Positions 10,664 to 19,931 are shown, counted from the stretch's first letter. The stretch is 64,000 nucleotides of DNA from Halobacillus salinus (GCF_004684905.1 NZ_SRJC01000001.1:620001-684000); one strand, 5' to 3'. The notes: generated by a model from the letters alone, not told the origin. Numbers and translations are program-made.

Positions 10664-10716
10664 TGTTGTATGATTAAGTTCCTACACAAAATGTATGATT
10701 AGGAAAGGGGATTTCT

Positions 10717-11655
10717 ATGGCTATTCGAAGAAATAAAATATCCGTTATAGGAGCGGGTTTCACAGGTGCAACGACTGCGCTTATGGCCGCCCAGAAAGAG
10801 CTGGGAGACGTCGTACTTGTGGACATCCCAGACATGGAGGATCCAACGAAAGGCAAGGCGCTGGACATGCTGGAAGCAAGTCCGGTCCAAGGTTTCGATG
10901 CTAAGGTGAAAGGTACTTCCAGTTATGAAGATACAAAGGATTCTGACCTAGTCATCATTACAGCCGGAATTGCGCGTAAGCCTGGCATGAGTCGAGACGA
11001 CCTAGTCGCAACCAACGCTAAAATCATGAAAAGTATAACGAAGGAGATTGTTACATACTCTCCTGATTGTTATATCATTGTTTTGACAAACCCTGTTGAT
11101 GCGATGACATATACAGTATTCCAAGAGGCGGGATTACCGAAGAACCGCGTTATTGGGCAATCGGGAGTACTGGATACGGCAAGATTCCGTACGTTTGTTG
11201 CAGAAGAATTGAACGTATCGATCAAAGATGTGACAGGATTCGTTCTTGGAGGCCATGGTGATGACATGGTACCTTTAACACGATACTCCTTTGCTGGAGG
11301 AATCCCTTTAGAAAGATTGATTTCAAAAGATCGTTTGGACGCTATCGTAGAGCGCACACGTAAAGGTGGAGGAGAGATTGTAGGCTTGCTAGGTAATGGT
11401 AGTGCTTACTATGCACCAGCAGCTTCCCTTGTCCAAATGGCAGAGGCGATCTTGAAGGATCAGCGTCGTATATTGCCAGCCATCGCATACCTAGAAGGAG
11501 AATACGGATACGAAGGAATTTACCTTGGTGTTCCTACTATTCTTGGAGGTAATGGAATTGAAGAAGTGATTGAGCTGGAATTGACGGAAGATGAGAAGCA
11601 GCAATTAGATCAATCAGCTGACTCTGTTAAAAACGTGCTGAATGTATTAAAATAA
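10717..11655 (+). CDS. mdh: Malate dehydrogenase
   Basis: Mdh oxidises malate to oxaloacetate with NAD. It is the LDH-like type of malate dehydrogenase common in Bacilli (312 aa). The N-terminal Rossmann motif [12 protein letters not shown] is present, then the substrate loop [11 protein letters not shown], the NPVDAMTY segment, and the catalytic histidine in [14 protein letters not shown]. The start ATG follows AGGAAAGGGG. Gene order citZ-icd-mdh is that of B. subtilis, although hairpins and a weak promoter between the genes suggest individual tuning. A terminator follows. Confidence 0.97.
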   Translation: MAIRRNKISVIGAGFTGATTALMAAQKELGDVVLVDIPDMEDPTKGKALDMLEASPVQGFDAKVKGTSSYEDTKDSDLVIITAGIARKPGMSRDDLVATNAKIMKSITKEIVTYSPDCYIIVLTNPVDAMTYTVFQEAGLPKNRVIGQSGVLDTARFRTFVAEELNVSIKDVTGFVLGGHGDDMVPLTRYSFAGGIPLERLISKDRLDAIVERTRKGGGEIVGLLGNGSAYYAPAASLVQMAEAILKDQRRILPAIAYLEGEYGYEGIYLGVPTILGGNGIEEVIELELTEDEKQQLDQSADSVKNVLNVLK

Positions 11656-11660
11656 GAGTA

Positions 11661-11693
11661 GAAGGATTCGGGGTTGTCCTCGGATCCTTTTTT
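11661..11693 (+). terminator. Terminator after mdh
   Basis: An imperfect stem (AAGGAT with ATCCTT plus inner pairs) is followed by six or more T. It lies directly after the mdh stop. Confidence 0.65.
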
Positions 11694-11704
11694 ACAACGA
11701 TAAC

Positions 11705-11718
11705 AGAAAACGCTTTCA
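11705..11718. promoter_or_regulatory. cre-like site upstream of MaoC-family gene
   Basis: AGAAAACGCTTTCA matches the cre consensus TGWAARCGYTWNCW at 13 of 14 positions. It touches the ribosome-binding site of the next gene, so bound CcpA could block transcription or initiation. Confidence 0.5.
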
Positions 11719-11731
11719 AAGAGGTGAGGGT

Positions 11732-12208
11732 ATGTTAGATAAGAAGAGAAAGTTAGGTAGAAAGTTGAAAGATATCAAAGTCGGGGAAACGTTCACCACA
11801 TCCTTTACTGTAGAGGATCGGGATCTACTGATGTATCTAGGGTTGACCGATGATGCAAACCCTCTTTATATTCAACACGACTATGCATCTCAAACTCCAT
11901 TCAAAAGACCGGTTGTACCGAGTGTGATGGTTTTCGGTATGGTTTCATCTATCGTGTCCATGCATTTGCCTGGACCAGGCAGTCATATTGTCAAACAAGA
12001 GTTGGAATATCCGAAGCCGGTATACCATTATGCGGAAGTCCGCTTTAATGTTGAAATTAAAGAGGTCGATATGGATAATCATTTAGTTCAAATGCAAGTG
12101 ACTGGTTACGATAATGAAGGGGATGAAGTCGTGAGAGGCAACCTTGCTATTCAGCCTCCATATGAGCCGAGTTCCATGAATGCAAATTCTTTGGAGAATT
12201 TCTATTAA
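11732..12208 (+). CDS. MaoC-like hot-dog-fold protein
   Basis: This 158-residue protein belongs to the MaoC-type hot-dog family, which includes enoyl-CoA hydratases that act on acyl-CoA. The sequence shows the N-terminal GRKLKDIKVGETFTTSFTV strand region and the LTDDANPLYI stretch with the aspartate (and usually histidine) of the hydratase site, here reading D-D-A-N-P-L. The central PVVPSVMVFGMVSSIV helix and the FNVEIKEVDMDNHLVQMQVTG strands follow. Start ATG is at 11732 after AAAGAGGTGAGGG. It is a single gene between mdh and phoP, preceded by a cre-like site. The precise substrate is unknown. Confidence 0.82.
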   Translation: MLDKKRKLGRKLKDIKVGETFTTSFTVEDRDLLMYLGLTDDANPLYIQHDYASQTPFKRPVVPSVMVFGMVSSIVSMHLPGPGSHIVKQELEYPKPVYHYAEVRFNVEIKEVDMDNHLVQMQVTGYDNEGDEVVRGNLAIQPPYEPSSMNANSLENFY

Positions 12209-12211
12209 GAG

Positions 12212-12241
12212 AAGGAAGGCTGAGACAAGCCTTCCTTTTTT
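12212..12241 (+). terminator. Terminator after MaoC-family gene
   Basis: AAGGAAGGCT and AGCCTTCCTT are perfect 10-bp arms with a 6-base loop, followed by T. Confidence 0.85.
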
Positions 12242-12353
12242 ATATGGTTTATTATTAATAATTCAAAGACTAAGACATTACATTAGTCGGTGTATTAATG
12301 CTGTAAATACACATACTTGATACAAGCCCTATATTAAGATTCAGTAAATATCA

Positions 12354-12392
12354 TTAACATCCGTGTTCAAATTGTAAACTTCATTGTATGAT
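12354..12392 (+). promoter_or_regulatory. phoP promoter region with PHO-box-like hexamers
   Basis: TTAACA (12354-12359) and TTCAAA (12366-12371) resemble the direct hexamer repeats bound by PhoP, and TATGAT (12387-12392) could be a -10. The spacing is 12 rather than 11, so the match is weak. Autoregulation of phoPR is known in B. subtilis; here it is only suggested. Confidence 0.3.
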
Positions 12393-12422
12393 GAATGTAA
12401 CTTGTAGCTTGGAGTGATAGGA

Positions 12423-13118
12423 ATGGAACAAAAGATACTTATAGTGGACGATGAAGAATCGATCGTAACGTTACTGAAATATAATATTGAACAAGCAGGG
12501 TATGAGACAGAAGTAGCATATGCAGGAAACGATGCACTAGAGAAAGCATCCGAGACTTCGTTTGATTTAATCGTTTTGGACGTCATGCTTCCAGGAATGG
12601 ATGGGATGGAAGTGTGTAAGCAGCTCCGTCAGAAACAGGTTGATACACCAATTTTGATGCTTACGGCAAAAGATGATGAATTTGATAAAGTATTAGGGCT
12701 TGAACTAGGTGCGGATGACTACCTGACGAAACCCTTCAGTCCTCGTGAAGTAGTAGCGAGAATAAAGGCTATTTTGAGAAGGATGGTAAGGGAACCAGCA
12801 GAAGTGGAAGAAGATTTTATCAAGATTGCCGATTTAACAATCTATCCAGAGCAATATGAAGCCACCATTAAAGAAGACCCATTGACCTTCACACCGAAAG
12901 AGTTTGAACTTCTTCTCTACTTAGCAAAGAATCTGGGACGTGTGTTATCAAGGGATCAGTTGCTCAGTGCCGTATGGAACTATGATTTTGCCGGGGATAC
13001 GCGAATAGTGGATGTTCACGTCAGTCATCTTCGTGAAAAAATCGAACCGGATACGAAGAAGCCATCCTATATCAAGACGATTCGTGGTCTTGGCTATAAA
13101 ATGGAGGAGCCGAAATAG
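12423..13118 (+). CDS. phoP: Phosphate-regulon response regulator PhoP
   Basis: PhoP is the DNA-binding response regulator of the phosphate-starvation system. The receiver domain covers residues 1-120 with acidic pocket D9 and D10, phosphorylation site D53 (LDVMLPGMDG) and the conserved lysine in DDYLTKPFSPRE. The OmpR-type winged helix follows at about 135-228 (FTPKEFELLLYLAKN, VDVHVSHLREKIE). ATG 12423 is chosen because GGAG lies 9 bases upstream; a GTG at 12414 overlaps that site. The stop at 13118 abuts the phoR start, so the two genes are one unit. 231 aa is normal. Confidence 0.95.
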   Translation: MEQKILIVDDEESIVTLLKYNIEQAGYETEVAYAGNDALEKASETSFDLIVLDVMLPGMDGMEVCKQLRQKQVDTPILMLTAKDDEFDKVLGLELGADDYLTKPFSPREVVARIKAILRRMVREPAEVEEDFIKIADLTIYPEQYEATIKEDPLTFTPKEFELLLYLAKNLGRVLSRDQLLSAVWNYDFAGDTRIVDVHVSHLREKIEPDTKKPSYIKTIRGLGYKMEEPK

Positions 13119-14873
13119 ATGTCTTCCAATACGAGACCGCTATTAACTTATACAGTTCTAGTTGTCATCGTTATGATTGGGCTTGGGATCCTTCTGGCAC
13201 AACTAACTAGAGGCTACTTCGTTAACATCTTTGAACAACGTATTGAAGTAGAGAGTCAATACTTTGCTAATTACATTGAACAATATGCAAAAGACAATGA
13301 CGTGAACGAAGCTGAGTTATTGGACTTCAGTGAACAGTTCCAGACAGGGATGGTCCTTATTTCGGATGATGGTGAAGAATTGATCAATACACTAGAAGTC
13401 CTCCCGACCATCACAGAGGAAGAAAAGCAATCTATTGTTGCACAGGCAATGGAAAGTGATTCTGTCGATCAAGAAGGTAGAATCGTGGATAATGTATTCT
13501 ACTATCCAGTGAATATCGATTACGAGCGGATAGATGGGACGTTACTTCTGCTATCTCCTGTGAAATCGTTGACGAACATTACGAAAAATATCTGGTTACT
13601 GATCGGAGTTACCTTACTACTCGGTTTGCTTGCTATTTTCTTCATAGGTTTCAATATTTTCTCTAAATACATTCGGCCGATTCGTTCTGCTTCTGTGGTT
13701 GCAACGGAGCTTGCGGAAGGGAACTATAAAGCCAGAACCTATGAGGGACACTTCGGAGAAGCTGGTCAGCTGAGTCGTTCGATCAATATTCTTGCGCGCA
13801 ATTTACAGGAGATGACCAGTACTAAAGGAATGCAGGAGAATCAGCTGGAAGCGGTCATCAACAATATGGGTAACGGTCTCGTATTAATTGATGAGAAAGG
13901 TTATATTCTGCTCGTGAACCGAGCCTTCCTCGAAACCTTTGGTGGCGACGGCGATGAATACATCAGTTATTTATATCACGATGCAATTCCTCATACTGCC
14001 ATCCATGATACTGTGCAGAAGATCATTATGTTTGAAGAGACCATTAGTGAGACGTTCGTTCTTCCGGTAAATATTAATCGGAAACACTTGGAAGTAACCG
14101 GTGCTCCTATCTTAAGTGAAAATCAAAAGTGGAAGGGTGTCGTGCTCGTATTTCATGATATTACAGAACTGAAACAATTGGAGCAAATGCGTAAAGATTT
14201 TGTTGCGAATGTTTCGCATGAATTGAAGACCCCGATCACATCGATTCGTGGCTTTTCGGAAACATTGCTGGATGGTGCAATGAAAGATGAGGCTATGCTT
14301 GAACAGTTCCTTCAAATCATTCTAAAAGAGAGTGGAAGATTACAATCCCTTATTCAAGACTTGCTGGAGTTGTCTAAACTCGAGAGGGAAGACTTTCGTT
14401 TGAATATAGAGTCCATAGACATTCACAAGTTGTTGGAAGACCTGACTCCAATTGTGAAGCAGCATGCCGAACAAAAAGGGGTAAAATTAGAAACAGACTT
14501 ACAAGGTGAATCCTATATAGAGGGAGACTCGAGCCGTCTCAAACAGGTGTTTATGAATCTGTTGACGAATGCTGTGAATTATACACCTGAAGGAGGGACG
14601 GTATCCGTTACCCTAGAGGATACTAAGAACCTTACGAGGGTTTCCGTTTCAGATAATGGCGTGGGAATTCCAGAAGAAGAGATCTCCCGTATCTTCGAAA
14701 GATTCTATAGAGTCGACAAAGCCAGAAGTCGTAATTCCGGTGGTACAGGTTTGGGGTTAGCTATCGTGAAGCATATAGTGGAAGGGCACGATGGTACGAT
14801 TCATGTGGAGAGCGAAATTGATCGCGGAACGACATTTCACGTGGAAATTCCCAAGAAGTTTACAGAAAATTAA
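13119..14873 (+). CDS. phoR: Phosphate-regulon sensor histidine kinase PhoR
   Basis: PhoR is the membrane kinase that phosphorylates PhoP when phosphate is scarce. The 584-residue protein has a first membrane helix (about residues 9-28), an acidic extracellular sensor domain, a second helix (about 155-180), a HAMP linker, a PAS domain (about 245-350, LIDEKGYILLVNRAF), and the HisKA H-box VSHELKTPITSIRGF with phospho-accepting H367. The ATPase motifs are FMNLLTNAVNYTP, SDNGVGIPEEE and GGTGLGLAIVKHI. It starts at the base after the phoP stop. Its extracellular loop is rich in Asp and Glu, as expected for a salt-adapted species. Confidence 0.95.
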   Translation: MSSNTRPLLTYTVLVVIVMIGLGILLAQLTRGYFVNIFEQRIEVESQYFANYIEQYAKDNDVNEAELLDFSEQFQTGMVLISDDGEELINTLEVLPTITEEEKQSIVAQAMESDSVDQEGRIVDNVFYYPVNIDYERIDGTLLLLSPVKSLTNITKNIWLLIGVTLLLGLLAIFFIGFNIFSKYIRPIRSASVVATELAEGNYKARTYEGHFGEAGQLSRSINILARNLQEMTSTKGMQENQLEAVINNMGNGLVLIDEKGYILLVNRAFLETFGGDGDEYISYLYHDAIPHTAIHDTVQKIIMFEETISETFVLPVNINRKHLEVTGAPILSENQKWKGVVLVFHDITELKQLEQMRKDFVANVSHELKTPITSIRGFSETLLDGAMKDEAMLEQFLQIILKESGRLQSLIQDLLELSKLEREDFRLNIESIDIHKLLEDLTPIVKQHAEQKGVKLETDLQGESYIEGDSSRLKQVFMNLLTNAVNYTPEGGTVSVTLEDTKNLTRVSVSDNGVGIPEEEISRIFERFYRVDKARSRNSGGTGLGLAIVKHIVEGHDGTIHVESEIDRGTTFHVEIPKKFTEN

Positions 14874-14950
14874 TAGTTAGTTCACTTTGTGTTCATATTT
14901 GTTTGTTAAATTACCTATGAAACCCTTTCATCCAAGGTGTTTTCTCTTTT

Positions 14951-14984
14951 AGACAGAAGCTTCCCTCGCTTCTGTCTTTTTTTA
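14951..14984 (+). terminator. Terminator after phoR
   Basis: AGACAGAAGC and GCTTCTGTCT are perfect 10-bp arms with a 7-base loop, followed by seven T. Confidence 0.88.
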
Positions 14985-15067
14985 TGTCATATTAATTTAT
15001 CGTCATCTTTATGAAATAATTTGTAAAACTAAATAGGTAATCCGGGATTTTTGAATAGTAACGCTTG

Positions 15068-15120
15068 TACGTCTTTTTCTTCTCTACTGCAATCATGGTA
15101 GAATAAAGAAAAAAGACGTA
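15068..15120. repeat. Inverted repeat bracketing the polA promoter region
   Basis: TACGTCTTTTT (15068-15078) and AAAAAGACGTA (15110-15120) are perfect 11-bp arms, 31 bases apart. A possible -10 (TAGAAT, 15099-15104) lies between them. The right arm ends 26 bases before the polA start. Its function is unknown. Confidence 0.5.
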
Positions 15121-15146
15121 TTTTAATGTTTAGAGGAGTGGATGGA

Positions 15147-17780
15147 ATGGCTGAAAAAGTTGTATTAATAGATGGGAACAGTATTGCCTATCGGGCGTTT
15201 TTCGCCTTACCTTTGTTAAATAACGACAAAGGTGTTTACACAAACGCCGTATACGGTTTTACAACAATGCTTTTAAAGATACTTGAAGAGGACAAGCCTG
15301 ATCATCTGCTTGTTGCATTCGATGCAGGAAAGACGACGTTCCGACACGAAACGTACAAAGAATATAAAGGTGGCAGACAGAAGACACCTTCTGAACTTTC
15401 CGAACAGTTTCCTGTTCTGAAAGAATTGCTGGATGCTTTCGGGGTGAAATATTACCAGCTCCCTCAGTATGAAGCGGATGACATCATCGGTACCCTAGCA
15501 ACAAAGGCTGGAGATAAAGGGTTGGACGTTAAGGTTATCTCAGGAGATAAAGACATGTTACAGCTCGTAAGTGATAACATCACAGTTAGCTTAACGAAAA
15601 AAGGGATCACGAATGTCGATACATATGATCCTGCTTTCCTTATGGAAAAGATGGAAGTACGTCCTGATCAAATCATCGACCTAAAAGCCTTGATGGGAGA
15701 TAGTTCAGATAACATCCCTGGGGTTCCAGGCGTCGGAGAAAAAACGGCTGTTAAACTACTGAAACAATTCGATAAATTAGAACAAGTCTACGATAATCTA
15801 GGAGACGTGAGCGGAAAGAAATTGAAAGAGAAGCTAGAAACTCATAAAGATGACGCGTTCATGAGTAAAGAACTTGTTACGATAAACCGAACTTCACCGA
15901 TCGAAGTTACATTAGAGGACCTCGCTTTTCCTGGATATGAATCACAGAAGGTGACGCAATTCTTTAAGGAATTAGGGTTCCAATCCTTGCTTTCCAGAGT
16001 GCAAGGGGAGGAGGGCGAGACGACACAAGACTTGCCAGAGATCAAGGTGGAGAAGGTGGAAGAAATCACCTCTGATTTATTCACTGGTAAGGAGTCTATG
16101 GTTGTCGAGATGTTATATGATAACTACCATCAAGCCCCAATCGAAGGGATAGCGATTGTTAATGACGATCATAAATACGTCATGACGATTGAGCAGGCAG
16201 CTGAATCGGAGGCGTTCAAAGCGTGGGCGGAAGATCCAAGTCAAGAGAAATGGGTGTTTGATGCAAAAGCAGTGACAGTTGCTTTGCTTCGTTACGATAT
16301 CCATGTAAAGGGTATTTCTTTTGATTTACTACTTGGCTCTTATTTAATAAATCCCGCAGAAAATAATCACGATATCCCAGCTATAAGTCATCGTATGGGA
16401 GAAACAGGTGTCCAGTATGATGAGGAAGTGTATGGTAAAGGGGCCAAGATGAAGCGTCCTGATGATGAGGACACATTCCATCATCATATAGGGCGTAAGG
16501 CAGACATGGTCTACCGGCTGAAGAGTGTAGCAGAAGATCAATTAAAGCAAAATGAACAGTTCGATTTATACAAAGAACTGGAGATGCCTCTTGCCCTCAT
16601 TCTCGGTCAAATGGAACATCGAGGCGTACTTCTTGATGTAGATCGCTTACGAGGCATGGGAGAAGAATTGGAAGGAAGACTCGAAAAGGTCAAGGCCGAG
16701 ATTTACGAGCTTGCCGGAGAATCGTTTAATTTAAACTCTCCGAAGCAGTTAGGACCGGTCCTTTTCGAAAGGCTAGAGCTTCCTGTTATTAAAAAGACAA
16801 AGACGGGTTATTCTACATCAGCTGATGTGCTGGAACAATTGCAAGACCAACATGAGATTATCCCTAAGATCCTCTTGTACAGGCAGTTAGGGAAATTGAA
16901 GTCTACCTACATTGAGGGACTTCTAAAAGTGGTGCACGAAGATTCGCACAAAATTCATACCCGCTTCAACCAAGCCTTAACTCAGACCGGGCGATTAAGT
17001 TCCATCGACCCGAACTTACAGAATATCCCGATTCGCTTGGAAGAAGGCCGTAAGATCAGACAGGCATTTGTTCCTTCCAAGGAAGGTTGGGTCATGTTTG
17101 CAAGTGACTATTCTCAGATTGAGCTGAGGGTGCTCGCTCACATTGCTCAAGATGAAAAACTGATGGAGGCCTTTAAGGAAGGGTTGGATATCCACACTCA
17201 AACAGCAAGTGAAGTGTTCGGGGTCAGCCAAGAAGAGGTCACAGGAGACATGCGTCGTCAGGCGAAAGCGGTAAACTTCGGCATTGTCTATGGTATTAGT
17301 GATTATGGGTTGTCTCAAAGTCTTGGAATCACAAGGAAAGAAGCACAAGCTTTTATCGATAAGTATTTTGAAAGTTACCCAGGAGTCAAAGAATATATGG
17401 ATGAGACTGTGAGAGAAGCGAAGCGTACCGGTTACGTTACAACATTTATGAACCGAAGAAGGTACCTTCCTGATATCACAAGCCGCAACTTCAATAAGCG
17501 TAGTTTTGCAGAGCGTACGGCGATGAACTCACCAATTCAAGGAAGCGCAGCGGATATTATCAAAAAAGCGATGATTGACCTTGACCATCGATTGAAAGAA
17601 GAAAATTTCGAAGCGCGCATGCTTTTGCAAGTGCACGATGAATTGATTTTAGAAGCACCTGAGGAAGAAATAGAAAAGCTGAAAGAGGTTGTAGCATCCG
17701 TCATGGTGGAAACGGTCGATCTTGATGTACCGCTTGAGGTCGATTATTCCTACGGTCCTACCTGGTACGATGCGAAGTAA
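15147..17780 (+). CDS. polA: DNA polymerase I
   Basis: PolA fills gaps and removes primers during replication and repair. The 877-residue protein has the N-terminal 5' nuclease (about 1-290: LIDGNSIAYRAFFALP, DKDMLQLVSD, GVPGVGEKTAVKLL) and the C-terminal polymerase domain (SDYSQIELRVLAHIA as motif A, RRQAKAVNFGIVYG as motif B, LQVHDELILE as motif C). The central 3'-5' exonuclease-like region is retained in length but lacks the Asp-x-Glu metal motif, as in other Bacilli, so no proofreading is expected. ATG 15147 gives the family N-terminus MAEKVVLIDGNS. mutM follows after 16 bases. Confidence 0.97.
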   Translation: MAEKVVLIDGNSIAYRAFFALPLLNNDKGVYTNAVYGFTTMLLKILEEDKPDHLLVAFDAGKTTFRHETYKEYKGGRQKTPSELSEQFPVLKELLDAFGVKYYQLPQYEADDIIGTLATKAGDKGLDVKVISGDKDMLQLVSDNITVSLTKKGITNVDTYDPAFLMEKMEVRPDQIIDLKALMGDSSDNIPGVPGVGEKTAVKLLKQFDKLEQVYDNLGDVSGKKLKEKLETHKDDAFMSKELVTINRTSPIEVTLEDLAFPGYESQKVTQFFKELGFQSLLSRVQGEEGETTQDLPEIKVEKVEEITSDLFTGKESMVVEMLYDNYHQAPIEGIAIVNDDHKYVMTIEQAAESEAFKAWAEDPSQEKWVFDAKAVTVALLRYDIHVKGISFDLLLGSYLINPAENNHDIPAISHRMGETGVQYDEEVYGKGAKMKRPDDEDTFHHHIGRKADMVYRLKSVAEDQLKQNEQFDLYKELEMPLALILGQMEHRGVLLDVDRLRGMGEELEGRLEKVKAEIYELAGESFNLNSPKQLGPVLFERLELPVIKKTKTGYSTSADVLEQLQDQHEIIPKILLYRQLGKLKSTYIEGLLKVVHEDSHKIHTRFNQALTQTGRLSSIDPNLQNIPIRLEEGRKIRQAFVPSKEGWVMFASDYSQIELRVLAHIAQDEKLMEAFKEGLDIHTQTASEVFGVSQEEVTGDMRRQAKAVNFGIVYGISDYGLSQSLGITRKEAQAFIDKYFESYPGVKEYMDETVREAKRTGYVTTFMNRRRYLPDITSRNFNKRSFAERTAMNSPIQGSAADIIKKAMIDLDHRLKEENFEARMLLQVHDELILEAPEEEIEKLKEVVASVMVETVDLDVPLEVDYSYGPTWYDAK

Positions 17781-17796
17781 GTGAGGAGAATGAAAC

Positions 17797-18621
17797 ATGC
17801 CAGAATTGCCAGAAGTCGAAACAGTTAGACAGACGCTCCTTCAACTTGTCAAAGACAAGACTATCGAGCGGGTGTCTGTTTATTGGGGAAATATTATCAA
17901 GCGTCCTTTAGATCCTGAGGAGTTTAAACGACGACTGCAAGGTCAAACGATAGTAGATATTAAGCGAAAGGGGAAGTTCATGATTTTTGAGCTGAGCGAC
18001 CTCTCTCTCGTTTCACATTTGCGAATGGAAGGAAAATTCGGCGTATATGATGCATCAGTAGATAAACCGAAGCACACCCACGTCATCTTCCACTTCACAG
18101 ATGGAACAGAGCTAAGATATGACGATGTTCGGAAATTTGGAACGATGCATATTTTCAACAAAGGGGAAGAGTTCCAAGAGAAGCCGCTCAATCAGCTTGG
18201 ACCTGACCCGTTTGATGAAGCATTCACGCTCGAATATTTCCATAACAAGCTGAAACGAACCACGCGGAATATAAAGACTGTATTACTCGACCAATCAGTC
18301 GTGGCAGGACTAGGGAATATCTATGTCGATGAAGCACTCTATAAAGCTAAGGTACACCCTGAGCGATTGGCCAACACCCTCTCGATTGAAGAGGCGGAAA
18401 GTCTCAGAGAAGCTAGTATTGAAATTATTGAAGAAGCTGTACGCCAAGGTGGAACGACCATTCGCTCTTATCTAAATAGTCAAGGGCAGATCGGCATGTT
18501 CCAACAGAAGTTGAACGTGTATGGTAAAGAGGATACAAACTGTGCGACGTGTGGATCTGAAATTGTGAAATTGAAGGTAGGGGGCAGAGGGACACACATC
18601 TGTCCGACTTGTCAGAAGTAA
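17797..18621 (+). CDS. mutM: Formamidopyrimidine-DNA glycosylase
   Basis: MutM excises 8-oxoguanine and formamidopyrimidines and nicks the abasic site. The mature N-terminus PELPEVETV carries the catalytic Pro2 and Glu3. The helix-two-turn-helix region (LDQSVVAGLGNIYVDEALY) and the C-terminal four-cysteine zinc finger (CATC and CPTC, 16 residues apart) are present. The protein has 274 aa, the normal length. It is 16 bases downstream of polA, so repair synthesis and lesion excision are probably co-transcribed, and ytaF and coaE continue the same run as in B. subtilis. Confidence 0.96.
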   Translation: MPELPEVETVRQTLLQLVKDKTIERVSVYWGNIIKRPLDPEEFKRRLQGQTIVDIKRKGKFMIFELSDLSLVSHLRMEGKFGVYDASVDKPKHTHVIFHFTDGTELRYDDVRKFGTMHIFNKGEEFQEKPLNQLGPDPFDEAFTLEYFHNKLKRTTRNIKTVLLDQSVVAGLGNIYVDEALYKAKVHPERLANTLSIEEAESLREASIEIIEEAVRQGGTTIRSYLNSQGQIGMFQQKLNVYGKEDTNCATCGSEIVKLKVGGRGTHICPTCQK

Positions 18622-18685
18622 TCACACCTTAGACCAGAGCCCATATACTATTCCATCTCTTTAAATCGGACCAGAGGTGACGTAT

Positions 18686-19285
18686 ATGGGCACGGTGATC
18701 TTTACGTTTTTATTTGTACTCGCGGTAAGCATAGATAGTTTCGGTATTGGTTGTGTGCTTGGTATGCAAGGTGTCCGAATTCGGTTGGGTGGCATGTTGC
18801 TCATAGCCATGTTATCTGGAGTCGTATTCTGTATTTCCTCCTACTGCGGACACTTCCTCTTGCGTTTCATATCTCCTGAGGCCGCAGAGCGTATCGGCGC
18901 TCTTGCATTAATCATGATTGGCGCTTATTTTCTGTGGCAGTATTTCAGAAAGCCGAATGACGCAGGAGGGGATGAGCCATGGCTGCATCCTGAGCGGATT
19001 TTGAACGACCCGCTCGCTGCTGATGTCGACCGGTCAGGCGGGATCGTCGGTAAAGAAGTCTGGCTGCTCGGAGCGGCCCTTTCGCTGGATACTGTCGGAG
19101 CTGGGGTGAGTGGTGCATTCGTAGGCATTTCTCCTTTCTTGACGGCTGTTCTCATCACGATCTCAACCTGTCTGATGCTTTTTACAGGAGTTACGTGCGG
19201 GGCGAAATGGAATGAGAAAGCTGCAAGTGTTTCTATCTTACCTGGAGTACTATTAATCATTATCGGACTAATAAAGCTAGCATAA
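18686..19285 (+). CDS. ytaF: Sporulation membrane protein YtaF (MntP-like)
   Basis: YtaF is a small polytopic membrane protein related to the MntP manganese exporter fold and annotated as sporulation-linked in Bacillus. From ATG 18686 it has 199 residues with hydrophobic segments at about 1-22, 32-55, 65-85, 128-150 and 155-195. The paired motifs AVSIDSFGIGCVLGMQG near the N-terminus and ALSLDTVGAGVSGAF in the second half reveal the internal duplication of the family, each with a membrane-embedded aspartate. AGAGGTG lies 6 bases upstream of this start and overlaps the alternative GTG at 18677. It lies between mutM and coaE. Its substrate is unknown. Confidence 0.88.
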   Translation: MGTVIFTFLFVLAVSIDSFGIGCVLGMQGVRIRLGGMLLIAMLSGVVFCISSYCGHFLLRFISPEAAERIGALALIMIGAYFLWQYFRKPNDAGGDEPWLHPERILNDPLAADVDRSGGIVGKEVWLLGAALSLDTVGAGVSGAFVGISPFLTAVLITISTCLMLFTGVTCGAKWNEKAASVSILPGVLLIIIGLIKLA

Positions 19286-19297
19286 AGGATGAATATC

Positions 19298-19897
19298 ATG
19301 ACACTCGTGATCGGTTTAACTGGTGGTATTGCAACAGGGAAAAGTACGGTATCTAATATGTTTCAGGAATTCGATATTCCTGTCATCGACGCAGATCAAC
19401 TTTCGCGCGATGTGGTGGAGCCGGGTCAGAAAGCTTATGAAGAAATTGTACGCACGTTTGGAGAACGCGTACTCCATGATAATGGAGAAATTGATCGTAA
19501 AGCACTTGGCAGCATCATTTTTAAAGAAGAAGAGAAGCGTAAGCAACTGAATGCGATTGTTCACCCTGAAGTAAGGAAGGAAATGGTGGACCAGCGTGAC
19601 CGTTTCAAACAAGAAAATAGAAAAGCGGTCGTTCTAGATATACCTTTGTTATTTGAGAGTGAACTGATGGACTATGTGGACCGTATTCTCGTGGTCTACG
19701 TAGATGAAAAAACACAGCTCGAACGATTGATGGAAAGGGACCAGTCCGCTGAGAAGGAAGCGATGCAACGTATTCAGTCCCAGATCCCAATTTCATCAAA
19801 GCGGGAAAGAGCGGATGAAGTGATTGACAACACAGGAACAATCAATGATAGTTTTAAACAATTAGAAGACATACTTCATCGGTGGGATATCGTATAA
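19298..19897 (+). CDS. coaE: Dephospho-CoA kinase
   Basis: CoaE phosphorylates the ribose 3'-hydroxyl of dephospho-CoA, the last step of coenzyme A synthesis. The P-loop GLTGGIATGKSTVS is at the N-terminus, followed by the DADQLSRDVVEPG substrate region, the lid segment and the IPLLFES motif. The ATG at 19298 has AAAGGATG 8 bases upstream; the ATG at 19289 sits within that site and is less likely. The protein has 199 aa, normal for the family. It lies 12 bases after ytaF and is followed by a strong terminator. Confidence 0.95.
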   Translation: MTLVIGLTGGIATGKSTVSNMFQEFDIPVIDADQLSRDVVEPGQKAYEEIVRTFGERVLHDNGEIDRKALGSIIFKEEEKRKQLNAIVHPEVRKEMVDQRDRFKQENRKAVVLDIPLLFESELMDYVDRILVVYVDEKTQLERLMERDQSAEKEAMQRIQSQIPISSKRERADEVIDNTGTINDSFKQLEDILHRWDIV

Positions 19898-19898
19898 T

Positions 19899-19931
19899 AA
19901 CACGTCGGGGTGACCCTGACGTGTTTTTTTC
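19899..19931 (+). terminator. Terminator after coaE
   Basis: AACACGTC and GACGTGTT form the outer stem, extended by GGGT/ACCC, followed by eight T. It closes the polA-mutM-ytaF-coaE run. Confidence 0.85.

Noticed and set aside
12354-12392. Firm PhoP operator at phoPR
   Set aside because: Only two hexamers with 12-base spacing are seen; PHO boxes usually have several at 11 bases, so it is kept as low-confidence only.
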